Source of the DNA: Escarpia spicata | Lineage: Eukaryota > Annelida > Polychaeta > Sabellida > Siboglinidae | Direction of reading: 5' to 3' | Length of the DNA: 64,000 bases | Assembly: GCA_963995525.1 (NCBI GenBank) | Contig: OZ023208.1 | Span: 21,734,860-21,798,859, forward strand | Shown here: positions 1-35,210 of the stretch, in pieces | Numbering within the stretch: the stretch's first letter is position 1 | Layout: each line of letters starts with the position of its first letter | Program-made: the position numbers and the translations under genes | Notes under the pieces: generated by a model | What the model saw: the letters and a program-made list of their open reading frames with translations, nothing else | Told to the model about the DNA's origin: nothing | The model's database searches: none

Positions 1-410
1 ATCTTTGCTCTATATTAGGATATTATTATTATCATCACAAATAATATTATTTATTACTAACATGAACACAGATCAGATACCCAAAGTGTTTTAATAGTTT
101 ATCAGTTAATTGGGTGAACAGCAATCCAAATAAGATATTCGCTGCCGATGACATTTAGCTGTGCAAGGGTCTGCTTTTTATGGCACTGCGTTCGTAATTA
201 AAGTGCCTCTCTCGGGCATCTTTCACTGTGGCGATGTCACATTACCGTCATGCAATGGGGCAATGCCACATTGCCATCATGGAATGGGGCTATCGATACC
301 TTTGTTTTATCCAGGCGAAACTATGCCAAGTATCGTCTACTTCTCCGATCTGCGACTAAACAATCATATTTCACAATGGTTACATATCGAACGTCTTCGG
401 AAAAAAGAGT

Positions 411-522
411 AACCCTATATATATATATATTGTATATATAGACCTATATATATATATATATATATATATACATACATGCATATTATATATATATATATAT
501 ATATATATTGTGTATATAGAGC

Positions 523-554
<32 letters not shown>

Positions 555-680
555 TATATACATACATACATATTATATATCTATATATATATATATATAA
601 TATGTATGTATGTATATATATATATATATATATATACATATATAGGTCTATATATATACAATATATATATATATATATAA
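411..680. repeat. (TA)n microsatellite
   Basis: About 270 bases of alternating TA with few interruptions. Confidence 0.95.
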
Positions 681-682
681 GT

Positions 683-1950
683 TGTTTACTTATTGTCGCC
701 TTTTCCGTTGTCATCAGAGTAATCAATGTGTGCATATATTTATGTAATTATTGATGCTATTAACCAATAAGTAATCAATTAAACATAGGTTCTCGTGTTA
801 CTACAAATACACAACAGGCTACACATTTTAAACATATATACCTGGCAATAAGGGCGTATCACTGTATATCGTATTAGCCACACACATGGTATTACTAAAT
901 GGCAAGGCAATAAACATTATAATGGTAAGACGCACGTGTATCGAATGTTCTCACGTTACTTGAACAAGCGGGTTAATGTGTATGCGTATTTTCTTCCCGC
1001 ACGCGTGGTCGAGCCCCGAAATAGCGCGCGGGCACGATAATGTTCGCGTTGTGATGACAGAAAGATGAAGATTGATAAGCCAGGAACGACCCTGGATTCC
1101 TCAACCGGTGCGTGGCTTCTCTCGTTCGAACGTGCGCATGATTTATACGCATGTTTGGCGCACGTAAACGTCAGGTCGGCTGTTGTATGAATCCGCGTAA
1201 GACAGTATCGCGTTTATAAGTTAGGTGTCTGTTCCGTGGCCCGGAATCAACAAGGGTGGTAATTATTAGCTGGCATTTCGCTGAATTGTCTTTAAAATGG
1301 GAATTTCGCGAACGCGCTAAACATCATAGAGCTGTAGGATTAAGCCAGCCGGCGTCCGATATGTTGTCAGTAGAGTTGTTTCTAATCTGAATGTTACTTT
1401 TCACTGGCTAAACATTCAAATTGCTAATAGCGTTTAGGGCTTTTTTAAATGCAATTTTGCGGGCAGCAAACCTATACCCTTCACTGTATTGATTATATTC
1501 TTAAGAATATATCACATTAATTAAAAAAAACGAGGAAACGACCACTTCCCTTTAACCTACACGAAGTAAGCGTAGTTGGCGCAGAATGCACGCGCCTAAC
1601 TGGATAGGTATTCAGAGGATAAACATAAACCGCCATCAGCGATTTTTGCAGCGTACGTGTGTTCACGTTGTTGTGAAATTCTTGTCGGTACACGACTTTT
1701 GCGAACGCTTCCTAATCAGCCCTTGGCAGCCGCGCCTATCAGAAATATTCGCCGATGACGATATCCGTTTTCGCGCTTCGTAAGCGCGGAGCAAACACAG
1801 CCAGTGGCGCGCTCGTGTTATCGCCACCGAAACTAATCGATCGGCCGAGGCGACTGTGATTTCACGCCGCGTGGCGTCCTTGACGAAGCCGCTGCTGCTG
1901 CGGCTGTTAGTGCGTCTATACGTCTCCCTCGCGCGGACAGCAACATAACA
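683..1950. other. No gene seen; rising CpG content toward 1950
   Basis: AT-rich to about 950, then patches rich in CG (960-1180, 1560-1990). The last part is a plausible promoter and 5' UTR for the exon at 2048. No repeats or RNA genes recognised. Confidence 0.4.
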
Positions 1951-2047
1951 TCACACAGCGCTCTTCTCTGTCGACGTACGTATCGCCAGTGTTGAGTCTC
2001 ACTCGTTGACAGAACACAGGCAAACTCGCACAGTTACAGCGTACAGA

Positions 2048-2199
2048 ATGAGTCTGAGTGGGGCGATCGTGTCATCGAGCGTCGGACAGAGGCAGCAGCA
2101 CCGTAGCATACCGGATTCCATCGCCCGGAAGCAGAGCAAGACACGGGCTTCCACTGGCAACCAGTCGACCGGGCAGCGGACCAGCATCGACGCTAACAA
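2048..2199 (+). CDS. Probable first coding exon of an unrecognised plus-strand gene
   Basis: Open from ATG 2048 (an in-frame ATG also lies at 2006), 50 codons beginning MSLSGAIVSSSVGQRQQH, ending at a perfect AA/GTAAGT donor (phase 2). The upstream 350 bases are GC-rich and CpG-rich compared with the surroundings, as in a promoter and 5' UTR. The peptide is Ser/Gln/Arg-rich and low in hydrophobics, like a disordered N-terminus. I do not recognise the family. No further exons are identified, and the gene would head toward the minisatellite and gap. Confidence 0.4.
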
Positions 2200-2626
2200 G
2201 TAAGTTGTTGTCGCTCGCAAAGGAGTCTGGGGTAAGGTTAGCACTGCCGGTCTTCGGTGTTTTGTGTTCCTTCTTACGCCATTTGTGCCGTTTCCTTGCC
2301 ATCTCCGCCATTCGTCTCCATTCCCCTATCTCGATCTTGCCCTTCTTCAGCCAAGTCCCTCCTCATGCAGTCTTCCCATCTCAATCGTGGTATTCATTCC
2401 CTCCTTCTTCCTTCCACTCAGAGGGCATCTGTTACCTTTGTTCGTATTCCTCCTCTATGCGTTCCACGTGACCAGCCCACTTTCTAACCAACGTAAGTAG
2501 CAATCGTAGTCCGGGTGACACTTATTCAAAATCCAAGAAGTCTGACATCATACAAATATGGTGTGCTCACGATTGCCGTACGTAGAACTAAGGGTCGGAG
2601 GAATGCAAGTTGTGGATTTTTTAAAT

Positions 2627-2986
2627 TTATAACCGGCTCGATGTGTTAGATACATCACTACTCACGTGTGCAGTACAACCGTGCAGACCATATTTCATAA
2701 CCACACTCGGTGTATTAACGCCGAACCCATGACAATCGAATGCGGGGAGAGAGATAATGTAGTCCCCAACATTTGGTTTCGAACCGTCACCATTAGAAGT
2801 GTGAAATATATAACAAATTGTATACCTTTGCGACTTGCATTCTGCTATAATCGTACTCGATAGTGGCATAGTAGCACACGTAATCGGACGCGGCCATGTC
2901 CGATTATGCGTTATTTCCCCACAGACGCGTTCAATTTGCAATGGGGCAATCTGATGTAAGTACTGTACACAATCAAACCTAATCAT
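2627..2986 (-). other. Long open frame, cysteine-containing, doubtful
   Basis: 119 codons on the minus strand with several Cys (segments TCATMPLSS, ECKSQRYTICY, AFDCHGFG). The Cys spacing is loosely PAN-like. No convincing splice sites were found, and there is no counterpart in the other duplication arm. It could be chance or a remnant of a lost exon. Confidence 0.18.
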
Positions 2987-3744
2987 TTAGAAATACTGTC
3001 AAAATCATGAAAGGGTAACGATTGTGTAAGAATGTTGTTAACTTAACAGCATACAAAATAAATATGTCTAACATAACCCATATTTGAAAATTGAAATTGT
3101 GGCGTTTGAGATTTTATCCAATATTAAGCAAACTAACAAGATGCAATAATTATTAATAATTAAGATGTTCACTGCCTTGTTATTGTTTCTTGATACATTT
3201 ACAACTACGTTGGCGTAATATAATGCGGATACATCCTGCCGTCTTCAATGTTTTGAGTAAATACTACCAATGTGTTGTATCTGAAGAAACTAGTGCAAAG
3301 GGTTTGATTCATGAAGCGTACCTTGTCTTCACTTAGCTATCGTTCTTCAAAGTGATGTTTCGTGTCGTTGCTGAAAGGCTTCGTAACTGAACTGTTTTTG
3401 TTATAACCGTTCAATGCAAGTATCGTAGTTAACAATATACCTTTACTGAATTACACATATAGTGAACATTGTAACAACTTCAAGAATTATTAGCGTCAAC
3501 TGGTGATGCACACCTATCTCGCGGAATGATTTAGGTAATTGTATGTTATTGAAATTACTTAGAGGTAGCCATGTTTTCTTGCCATCGTCTTGTCTTACTC
3601 TCCCTTACATAAATACCACTAAACTAGTTTTAAATCGTTGTGACTCTGTTTATTCTGTTAAAACAGGCGAGAACACTTGCAAAGTGAAGTATCGACCAGT
3701 TGAGATTTTTTAAACAAAATGTGGCACTCGTTATGGTTATTATC

Positions 3745-4500
3745 GTTTGGTTATTACTTTGCTATAATGCTACCACTTCTAGCACCATGTCGTATGGTTA
3801 TTACTTTGCTATAATGCTATCACTTCATGCACCATGTCGTATGGTTATTACTTTGCTATAATGCTACCACTTCTAGCACCATGTCGTATGGTTATTACTT
3901 TGCTATAATGCTATCACTTCATGCACCATGTCGTATGGTTATTACTTTGCTATAATGCTACCACTTCTTGCACCATGTCGTATGGTTATTACTTTGCTAT
4001 AATGCTATCACTTCATGCACCATGTCGTTTGGTTATTACTTTGCTATAATGCTACCACTTCTTGCACCATGTCGTATGGTTATTACTTTGCTATAATGCT
4101 ATCACTTCATGCACCATGTCGTTTGGTTATTACTTTGCTATAATGCTACCACTTCTTGCACCATGTCGTATGGTTATTACTTTGCTATAATGCTATCACT
4201 TCATGCACCATGTCGTTTGGTTATTACTTTGCTATAATGCTATCACTTCATGCACCATGTCGTATGGTTATTACTTTGCTATAATGCTACCACTTCTTAG
4301 CACCATGTCGTATGGTTATTACTTTGCTATAATGCTACCACTTCTTGCACCATGTCGTATGGTTATTACTTTGCTATAATGCTATCACTTCATGCACCAT
4401 GTCGTTTGGTTATTACTTTGCTATAATGCTACCACTTCTTGCACCATGTCGTATGGTTATTACTTTGCTATAATGCTATCACTTCATGCACCATGTCGTT
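3745..4500. repeat. 47-base minisatellite with alternating two-unit structure
   Basis: About 16 copies of TGGTTATTACTTTGCTATAA TGCTAYCACTTC..GCACCATGTCG. Units alternate between ACCACTTCTTGC and ATCACTTCATGC, a dimeric higher-order repeat. Ends close to the assembly gap. Confidence 0.92.
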
Positions 4501-4572
4501 TGCTGCATTATGTTCTCGCCCTAACAAACGTGACCCCATAAGAAAACTGGCGATCTCCTTGAGCAATACATC

Positions 4573-4772
4573 NNNNNNNNNNNNNNNNNNNNNNNNNNNN
4601 NNNNNNNNNNNNNNNNNNNNNNNNNNNNNNNNNNNNNNNNNNNNNNNNNNNNNNNNNNNNNNNNNNNNNNNNNNNNNNNNNNNNNNNNNNNNNNNNNNNN
4701 NNNNNNNNNNNNNNNNNNNNNNNNNNNNNNNNNNNNNNNNNNNNNNNNNNNNNNNNNNNNNNNNNNNNNNNN
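4573..4772. other. Assembly gap of 200 N
   Basis: Exactly 200 unknown bases between the minisatellite and a (GGGA)n/(GA)n tract, so the true size may differ. Confidence 1.
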
Positions 4773-4878
4773 GGGAGGGAGAGGGAGGGAGAGGGAGGGA
4801 GGGAGGGAGGGAGGGAGGGAGGGAGGGAGGGAGGGAGGGAGGGAGGGAGGGAGGGAGGGAGGGAGGGAGGGAGGGAGA

Positions 4879-4960
<82 letters not shown>
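4773..4960. repeat. (GGGA)n then (GA)n
   Basis: Purine-only tract, the boundary of duplication arm A. In arm B the corresponding place holds (GACAGA)n. Confidence 0.95.
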
Positions 4961-4964
<4 letters not shown>

Positions 4965-5752
4965 TTTATTTTCTATTTTTAGAGAGGGAGAACATGTCAT
5001 AAATTTAACAACATACATTGTTCAGGGAGATCGTCACTAAGACCAGACCTATCGCTATTGTCAGACCACTCTTGTCAAAGTAGGATTCAACCAGATTTAT
5101 CTACAGTGCCACTGACAGCAAAAACAGATGGCAAGACAATTTCGGCTAGTTTTTGTCTAAATTACTCACTATGCCATTCTGAGATATTTCTCTATTTTGT
5201 GGTAAAACTTATTCGCTAGCATTTATACAATCAACAGAAGGTTCCATTAATGTCATTTAAAGTCCTTTGTGATAATTAATGTTTTAATGTGTCTAATCTA
5301 TATTATTCCTTCACTAAGCGTGCTTTGTATGCTTCTTTCCCTCTTAATTGAAAAATATGTATATCAATATTTGCATACCTATTCAATATCTAAAAAAAGA
5401 AACTAACATTTGCTCTTCTCTAAATCGCCTTGTGTCAAGGGTTGTTAAAGCGATGCTCTACACCTGCGTGTAACGCTTGGTAGACGAAGAAACCTTCAAC
5501 TTTGTAAATTTGGTGGTCCAAATCAAACGTTGGTAGTCCCTATACTAACATAACATGTAAACAACTTTTTGCACTGTCTGTCGTCGCTGTGGCAAGTCAC
5601 GTTATTAGCGTCAAAGTGCATTAATAATAAAATAGTGTACGCCCCATTCAATAGGTGGCGCCACTATTCCTAATACCCCGACACATAATGACCAAACCAC
5701 CATCCATGTGTAATGTGATACGTTTGGAGGACTTTGCTAACTTGCGAGCCAC

Positions 5753-27608
<21,856 letters not shown>

Positions 27609-28379
27609 GTCCCCGCAGTCTTTCTGCTGGAGCTGTAAGAGATTATTTCGACACTGTTGAATTGTGAACCATTTTATCTTAGTTTCTACCCAAGCCCTTA
27701 GCCAGACACCCGTTGTCCTGCTTTTTGGAAAATCGTAACACGTTTTTCTTTTTTCAAATAAAAGGAATTTTGGTTTTTAAATAACGGAATTTATATTTTT
27801 GAAATACCATGATTTTATGTTGGCCACAACTTGTTTATTTTTCTAATAATTCTGGCGTTGAAGGGTAGGCCAACAACACCAGCATGCAAAGCACAAGGAA
27901 GCCAATTCCCCCCCGTCCCCAGCAGCATCGAAATAGTCTATGACAAAGGAGGCGGTTTGGGTCAACTAGGGCTAGGGGGTGCTAAGAATTTATGGGTCTA
28001 AGAGATGAACAGATATAAGAATTGGAAGAAGAACTTAGGGAAACCAGGTTGGAATCGGGAGAAGAGAGGAGTGCTTCACTACCTTACAAAGCGGCCACCT
28101 ACTATACCATTCCACGGCAAACAATGGCCAAGGAGCAGTTTTATTTGATGAAAGCTTTACATTTGTGCTTAACATGTATTGTGGGGACGAAGCGGCACTC
28201 GCCACTTTACAGAATGTGAGACTGGACTGACTATAATTTCAATGTTTTTTCACTAAAGAAAGGTGAGAAATGACTCAATATCGCCAGGAGTAATATATCG
28301 AAAGGCGCCACAACAGCCATAAACTATTTCATTTTGTTAAACGTTTCCGTTGGTGTCTTAATACGTATATTATAAGGAC

Positions 28380-29060
28380 AAAAAAGCTCTTACGGCCTTA
28401 CTGGGTGGTAACATGTTTTGCCAGGAAATCAATATATCCACCCATAAAGAAGTACATAACGGATCAAAATGACCAGAAGCGATGCCAGAGTTTCATAACA
28501 ACATAAGTCAATTTAATTTCGACAAGAGGGTTCTTTGTAACACAGTACATGTCACTGTGTACCTATTTAACAAAATAGTCACTCGCAACCTCAGAGGGTG
28601 TGGTAATGTTTTAGCCAAGGAATCAATACATGCATCGACAGAGAGATGCCATTTGGCTCCGAATGTCCTTTAATACTGTCAGTGGGTGTCGCAGTAGTAA
28701 ACACTATGCAATACGATAAGAATGTCACAACTTTATATTACTGTAATTTGTTGTCAAAAACTTGCGCATCCAGAGGATATGGACGTGGTTTGGGCAAAAA
28801 TAAGAGCAAGTCTGAAACAAAAACAAAATGGCAACATCAGGTGTTCATAAATTTGTGCATCCCGGGAGGTAATTCAACCAGTTAATTGGAGTTATAACAG
28901 CAACAGACCATTGTAATGCTGTTAAAACGTGACATTGTTACTTTGATGTGGGTTTGTACGAAAAATAGGCACTCGTGACCTTGCAAGGTGGTGTAGTGTT
29001 TTAGCGAGAAAATCAGCCCATACACCCACAAGTAGATGCCAAATGTCTCAGCATATCAGA
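28380..29060. repeat. Dispersed repeat, partner of 41630-42322 (inverted)
   Basis: About 680 bases matching 41630-42322 in opposite orientation, including the phrase GAGATGCCATTTG. Lies just upstream of gene copy A exon 1, so it is probably 5' flank of the ancestral gene carried into the inverted fragment. Confidence 0.8.
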
Positions 29061-29712
29061 TGTCGGGGAGTGGAATACAAGCGCAAGTACGCACACGCAC
29101 AAACCCACACTACAGACACGCACACGCACGCACACACGCATAAACACACACTTTGGACGGTCCTAAATATCTACTAAAATCACATCTAACAGTTACCAAA
29201 CTGTCCAGTTATGGCATCCAGATTGAAGCCAATTTGCATTAATATTTAAAATGTTCTACAGTGGCGGTGGAGTTGCATTGCCCGTCGATTCGCGATGTCG
29301 ACCACACCACTAGCCACCAGTACCTGATGGTCTACGTTGCTTAGGGTCGTAGCGAAGGATCTGCGTCATCCACTTACACTAAAATGATATAGCGTTAACC
29401 CTAACCCTAGCACACACGCGAGTTGCACCATAAACTCGATAGTGTCTAGTCCGGCGTGTATACATATCCGTTTGTGTTGCAGAAGCAGTACGATAGTCAA
29501 TTTTTCATTAGATACGCACTACCTAAAACACGCTAGATAATGCATAATGCAAGGGTCTGTCTCAAAACAAATAATTGGTGCGTTTGGGTGATTAGCAGCT
29601 CAAGCGTTTCTATGGGTGACAAATCAATTAATTGGGAACGGTGACACCCCATTCCAAACAGATCCATCCTCGTTTCTTGGCCACCAAATTATTATGTGTA
29701 TGTGTGTGTGTG

Positions 29713-29747
<35 letters not shown>

Positions 29748-29769
29748 ATGTCTGTCTGTCGACGTTTGG

Positions 29770-30095
29770 ACAATGTTGTTTACTCCACGTTGCTTCAATT
29801 CACTCAGCTGTAGAAAAGATAATTTTGTTATGGACAGTGGTGGATATCTAAGCACACGGTTTCGCATGTAATAGCAGCGTAGCACGGAGGTCGAGACTGT
29901 GTTTTAATGAAGAGGTCTGCCAAGTGGTGATTTATAAAATGTTTTATGAGACTGTTCATTTATGTTTATGTTAAGGTAAGTGTAGATAAAATATACTGTT
30001 TTGGTAAGTGTCTCGTTATTGCATGCTTCGACACGGCCATGACCAGAGGAACCCTGTCAATCCATTCAGGTTCGTGTACGGGCGTACATGCCTGC
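29770..30095 (+). pseudogene. Broken inverted copy of exon 6 and its intron flank
   Basis: Reverse-complement match to 11330-11730 and 49750-50250. The 3' half of exon 6 is recognisable (30008-30069: RMLRHGH-like codons with Ile-Ala-Cys replacing part, then NPVNPFR-like and a GTTCGT donor followed by GT repeats). The 5' half of the exon and its acceptor are deleted. A non-functional relic. Confidence 0.7.
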
Positions 30096-30429
30096 GTGTG
30101 TGTGTGCGTGTGTGTATGTGCGTGTGTGTGTGCGTGTGCGTATGTGCGTATGTGTATTGCTGAAAAAACAATTCTCCCCTTTTAATTTTTTTATCAAAAA
30201 AGATGTCAGAACAAGAAAAGAACAACATGAATCACCCATAAAAACTGAACCATAAAAAAAAAATATTGTGTGTAAAGGCTACAGACAAAGGTCAATTATG
30301 TGACGGTTACGGTGAAGAAGGTATGGGGTTAATCTCCTTCGATTTCATGTAGTCTGAGGGGTGGGTTTGGAAAGGGGTGTCACCCTACTTATTCAACTGA
30401 CCATAACGTGTGCAAAGTACACATCCCTA

Positions 30430-30605
30430 GAGAACATATCTCGCCAGTTCTTCGGATTTACACTGGTTACCCGTCCACCGCAGGGTAGAGTTTAACTTAA
30501 CATTATCCTGCTTGTCTATATGTGCTTAAGCGACAAGGCCCCACTTTATTTAACTGACCGTTACATTGTCACAGCGCCACGAGTTCGTTGCGGTCCGCTG
30601 TACAA
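30430..30605 (+). mobile_element. C-terminal fragment of another CR1-like LINE, plus strand
   Basis: Reads LPV-type tail with stops: segments resembling HISPVLRIYTGYPSTAG, CLYVLKRQGPTLFN and SATSSLRSAVQK, the usual end of CR1/L2 reverse transcriptases. It abuts the end of the antisense LINE at about 30608, tail to tail. Confidence 0.6.
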
Positions 30606-33119
30606 AAATGACTAGTTGTACAATAGTAATAAAAATATTAATAAATAAATTAAGTAAAAGGCAACAAAATATGTCAGCGGACCGCAGTAATCTAGCGGTT
30701 CTGTAAGGACACACGAGATCACGCAAGTAGACGGGCGCATTTTCATGCATTGCCTTGTACGTAAACACCAATATGTTGAACATGATTCTGCGAGCAACGG
30801 GTAGCCAGTGCAGATCATGCAACAGCGGAGCAGCACTGTCACTCCGCGGGCGACGCAATAACAGACGTGCGGCCGAGTTGTGAATTCGAGCGATGTTGTT
30901 TGCAAGTGTTCCGTATACGATTGAGTTGCAATAGTCCAGCCGCGATGTTATTATGGCATTGGCTATGCGTTTTTATTTTATTTTAGATAAACATCGACTG
31001 ATTTGATTAATGTGGCGTAGGTGGAATGCGCACACACTAACGGTTTGTGACACCTGTTTGTTCATGTTCAGGTGTCTGTCCACGTAGACGCGTAGATTCC
31101 GGACACATCGTGAAGCTGCAATCGTACAGTCACTAACAGGTATCACGCTGCCATCCACAAGTGCAGCGGCCGACTTAGGCACCACTGGAATGTATTCGGC
31201 CTTGCTGTCATTCATGCACATGTAATTCCGAGCCATCCAATGTTTTATGTCACCCAGGCATGCTTCCAATCGACGTAAAACAGCAGCGTAGGCGGTTGTA
31301 TTTAGATCAAAGATGGACTAGAGTTGTAAGTCATCAGCGTAGTGGCGGTAGCAAAGGCCATGTTTTCTGATGATATTGCCCATTGGTTGCACATACAACG
31401 ACAAGAGCAGTGGGCCAAGGACGGAGCCTTGCGGGACACCTGACGTCAGAGGAGTTGTACCCGAAAATGTGACACCAATTACTACGAGACCACCCAGTCT
31501 AATACTTTGTCAACAAAGCCGTAGCGCAATCGTAGTCGTCGAATTAAGATGGCGTCGTTAATTATCTCAAAAGTTGCAAAAAAATCGATGAGAACCAGTG
31601 ATGTGCCTTGTTTGTTTCATGACATTGGTAAGGTATAGTACAGCTGTTTCCGTCGAATGGTGTTTTCTACACGCCGATTGGTAGTAGTCATTCATTCCCT
31701 GATCAGAGACGTGTGTGAATATTCTAAGCGCCACTATTTTCTCAACTACTTTAGACAAATGTGTGAGATTACTCACGGGACGAAAGTTATCCAAGACGTC
31801 TTTGTTAAGCGGTGGCTTCTTCAACAAAGGACGTACAATAGCCTGCTTAAGCAGTGTAGGCATGGCCGCATCTTCAAACTGGTGGCATTCAGCTGGTTAG
31901 CTGGTAGAGGATCTAGCACGCAAGTTTTGTTCGTGGTAGCAAACATTGTTGTGATTTCTTCGGCTGTTGTAGGATGGAAGACACGTATAGGATCTGCGAA
32001 ACATTGGTTTTCATCACATGTAGCCAGATCAGTTGATGTGCAATGTTGTGAGCTTGACAACAATTCATAGATTTTGTCACTAAAGAAATGCGAAAACAGT
32101 TCGCATCCTTCCACTGCCGAGCTGAATTCCGAATGTAGCTGAGAATTGTGACCACCAAGAGATCTCACCAGACGAAACGTAGTATCGTTGTTAGCGTTTT
32201 CTAAACGATCTTGGAAATATAATGTTTTTCTCTCCAGTATCAAGACATTGCATTCATCATATGACAAAACGTATAACTGGCGATGAATTTCAAGTTTGGT
32301 TTTCCTCCAAAGATTTTCCAATTTCCGTTTCTTCTCACGGGCATCGCCAATGTCTGCGTCATACCAAGGGTGGGTCTGTTTTGTGTCGTGTGCGTACAGT
32401 ACCCCACGAAGCGTGTTTATCCAGACACTTCGTTAGGTTGGTATTGTTCTTAGGGACCAATTCACCCACTTGTATATCTTTACAGCACGATTTCATATCA
32501 GCACAAACAGGTTTTATTTCGTTTCTGAGTTCATAGTTATCAATGTCCCGAAAGTTACGTTTTGGAGTCGTCGATACTATAAAGGTGGCTTCAGTGCGTT
32601 TACTGCAATTCCAGTACGATGTTGATTAGAAATGGAGTCTGGAAAAACTGTGACGGCAGATATGACGTTGTTGTTACTATTACTGACGATAAGATCCAGG
32701 ATATGTCCACTTAGTTTCGCTATCAAAATGGATATTGAAATCCCCAACAATGATGGTGGGTTCGACCGATATAGACGCTTCGCTGAATAAGTGTTCGAGT
32801 TCGATATAAAAGTCCGTTGTTAACCCTGATGTCTTACTTGATATCGGGAGGTGGTAGACAACCCACACAGTGAATTTCATAGTGTGCGGGTTATGTATGC
32901 ATTCGAGCTATGCTGCATCAAAACGTGATAATTTTCCATAAGTGCTTTCTTTGCTACTTAGGTCTAGCATGCCTATGCATAATTTGGGTGTTATCTGCAC
33001 AAAAAAACTGATAAATACTTGTGTTTACGCGAATCATTCTGAGCTTGCTGCCACATGGATTATTAAATATGCAGGCCGAGTATAATGAATATTCCTGCAC
33101 GCGCAGTGCCCAAAAAAAA

Positions 33120-34440
33120 CCGTTGACGTCACACACACAACTAACATGTCAGATTCCGAGGTGAGTTAATTCAAGCAATGACATTGTAAATATCTATATT
33201 GACAGCTATTTTTATCAGTGTAGGAAGAGTATGCATTGTTTATTTATCCTGCTTCCCAATGCCGTCAGCCGAGTAACGTTTCGATTAAATGTAATTATAA
33301 CGTCCCACGACGCGGACGGCTGCAGTCGGTGTCAGCTGCCTCTCGGACTGTCACTGTAACTAACCTAGCCTTAGGCAATGGTCTCGCCTTTCTAATTAGT
33401 AAAACTGCATTGTCCAGTATTTGACATGCAGTGAACGAAAATGCACACTAAAATATCAGTATATGCAACTATAGCAAGATGATTAACCTGGTCGTGGATG
33501 TAATTTGTTGGCCTAAATTTGGGATTTGGGTCTGTGTGTCTACGCATACGGGTCTTGCCTTTGCAAATTCCAGTCAGCCGAAAAGTCCCCGTTTCCCCAC
33601 TTATTTTAACCGAAACATAAAAATGTGAGATTCGTACGTTCACAGAATGCAGCTGCGATTTATAGTAAACCTGGCTGGCATGTCATCATTCAATGTAAAC
33701 GTTTTAGGTTTGTTAAAAAGTACACAATACCGTGTTGCCACGAAATTTTGCGATGCACGAATTTTGGACACCAGCAGATCTGCACTCTAGTATACATAAA
33801 TTGTTATCCATGAATATATATATTGTTTTATCTAATAATAGATCAGATCAAGTTGCGCTGCTTCATGTGAATAGCACATTTGATAATAGTAGTACTCGCT
33901 AAAAACAAATTAAACATTTATTTTTGACATGTTACTTTACCATTACTGTACACTTTTCACGAGAATGGCCTATATGTATAATTATTTACATTACTTATTA
34001 GAGCAAGAATATAGGAAAATATACAGTGCACTCTAGATAAGGTCGAACATCCAGGGACACATGACAATTCTGATAACTAGAAGTTATCAGAAGGTCCCCT
34101 TACTGGGACCTTTGCGTTGGACCGAGGAAAAGATTGACTTAGCTTAGCGAAAATTCATTTATGTGAGTTCGAGTTATCTGGAGTGCACTATATATGACCA
34201 ATGCATACAGGTAATTATGTAGAAGCAAATTAAAAGTTGGCCAAAATAATGGATTGGGATTTTAGTCGGATTGAATCAGCAAAACAAGTACTCTTGTATT
34301 TCTTTACCATTTAGTCAGCTACACACTTGGTGATAAGTCTCATAATCTAATATCTAAACTGAATTAATCTGCACAGTGTTGAGTTAGATAACTCATATGT
34401 AGGCTCAGTTTCCTAAATTCAACTTTGTTTGTTTGCAGGA
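33120..34440. other. No gene seen
   Basis: Part of the insertion that splits the antisense LINE; AT-rich with no coding, repeat or RNA signal that I could support. Confidence 0.4.
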
Positions 34441-34505
34441 ACATTGGAAATAGCTGAGCTGATGGAAAGAGGAAATTGAAGAGCTCTACTTCTACTTAAC
34501 AGTGC

Positions 34506-34810
34506 CATTAATTGGACAATGGGTCACCTGACATAAGATGATGCCTGACTTTGTTCTGCCTCATTATGTTCTATGCGACATCTACTGGGAAGTTGTACCT
34601 CACTTGCCAGTTTCAAATGGATGTGTGCATCTGATAGCTTTGTGTATCAAAATGCACAGCAGTGCTATCAATAGGACAATATGTTAACTGACACAGTAGT
34701 GAAGAAGATGTCTGACTTCGTTCTGCCACATCAATTCCCTGTGGCGTCTGCTGGGAATGTGTACATCACTACATGTTTCAAATGGAGTTGTGCAGTCGGC
34801 AGACCTGCCT
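34506..34810. repeat. Two ~165-base direct repeats
   Basis: Shared order of GCCATTAATTGGACAAT/GCTATCAATAGGACAAT, GTTCTGCC, TCTGCTGGGAA and TTTCAAATGGA. Confidence 0.7.
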
Positions 34811-34913
34811 ACCCCAAAAACTTCCTGTCAGTAATCCATCTTCCCATTTACACTGATTTTCTGGAATATAGGCTTCCTGTCAGTAATTCAGAACCGTGTC
34901 AGATATTGTCACC

Positions 34914-35210
34914 GGGGGGGGGGGGGGGGGGTAGCGACAGGTCAAAACAATTACCATTAGTTACGCTGTCACCAACAACACCTACACTCTAGCCTACTCA
35001 ACTCTAGAATGATAAATGATAGACGGGGGGGGGGGGGGGGGGGGTAGCGACGGGTCAAAACCATTACTTACGCTGTCATCAACATCACCTAGACTGTAAC
35101 CTACTCAACTCTAGTATAGAATGATAAATGACAGACGGGGGGGGGGGGGGGGGGTAGCAACTGACAAAACCATTACATATTACACTGTCATCAACATCGC
35201 CAAGACTCTA
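34914..35210. repeat. PolyG-headed minisatellite, three ~112-base units
   Basis: Runs of 18, 20 and 18 G (34914, 35025, 35137), each followed by GTAGCRAC and a shared AAACCATTAC...CACTGTCATCAACATC block. Confidence 0.92.

Noticed and set aside
3745..4500. Regular repeats resembling a CRISPR array
   Set aside because: Units are contiguous with no unique spacers, and the DNA is clearly animal; this is a minisatellite.
29390..29410. Telomere-like TTAACCCTAACCCTAG
   Set aside because: Only about two TAACCC units; too short to call interstitial telomeric DNA.
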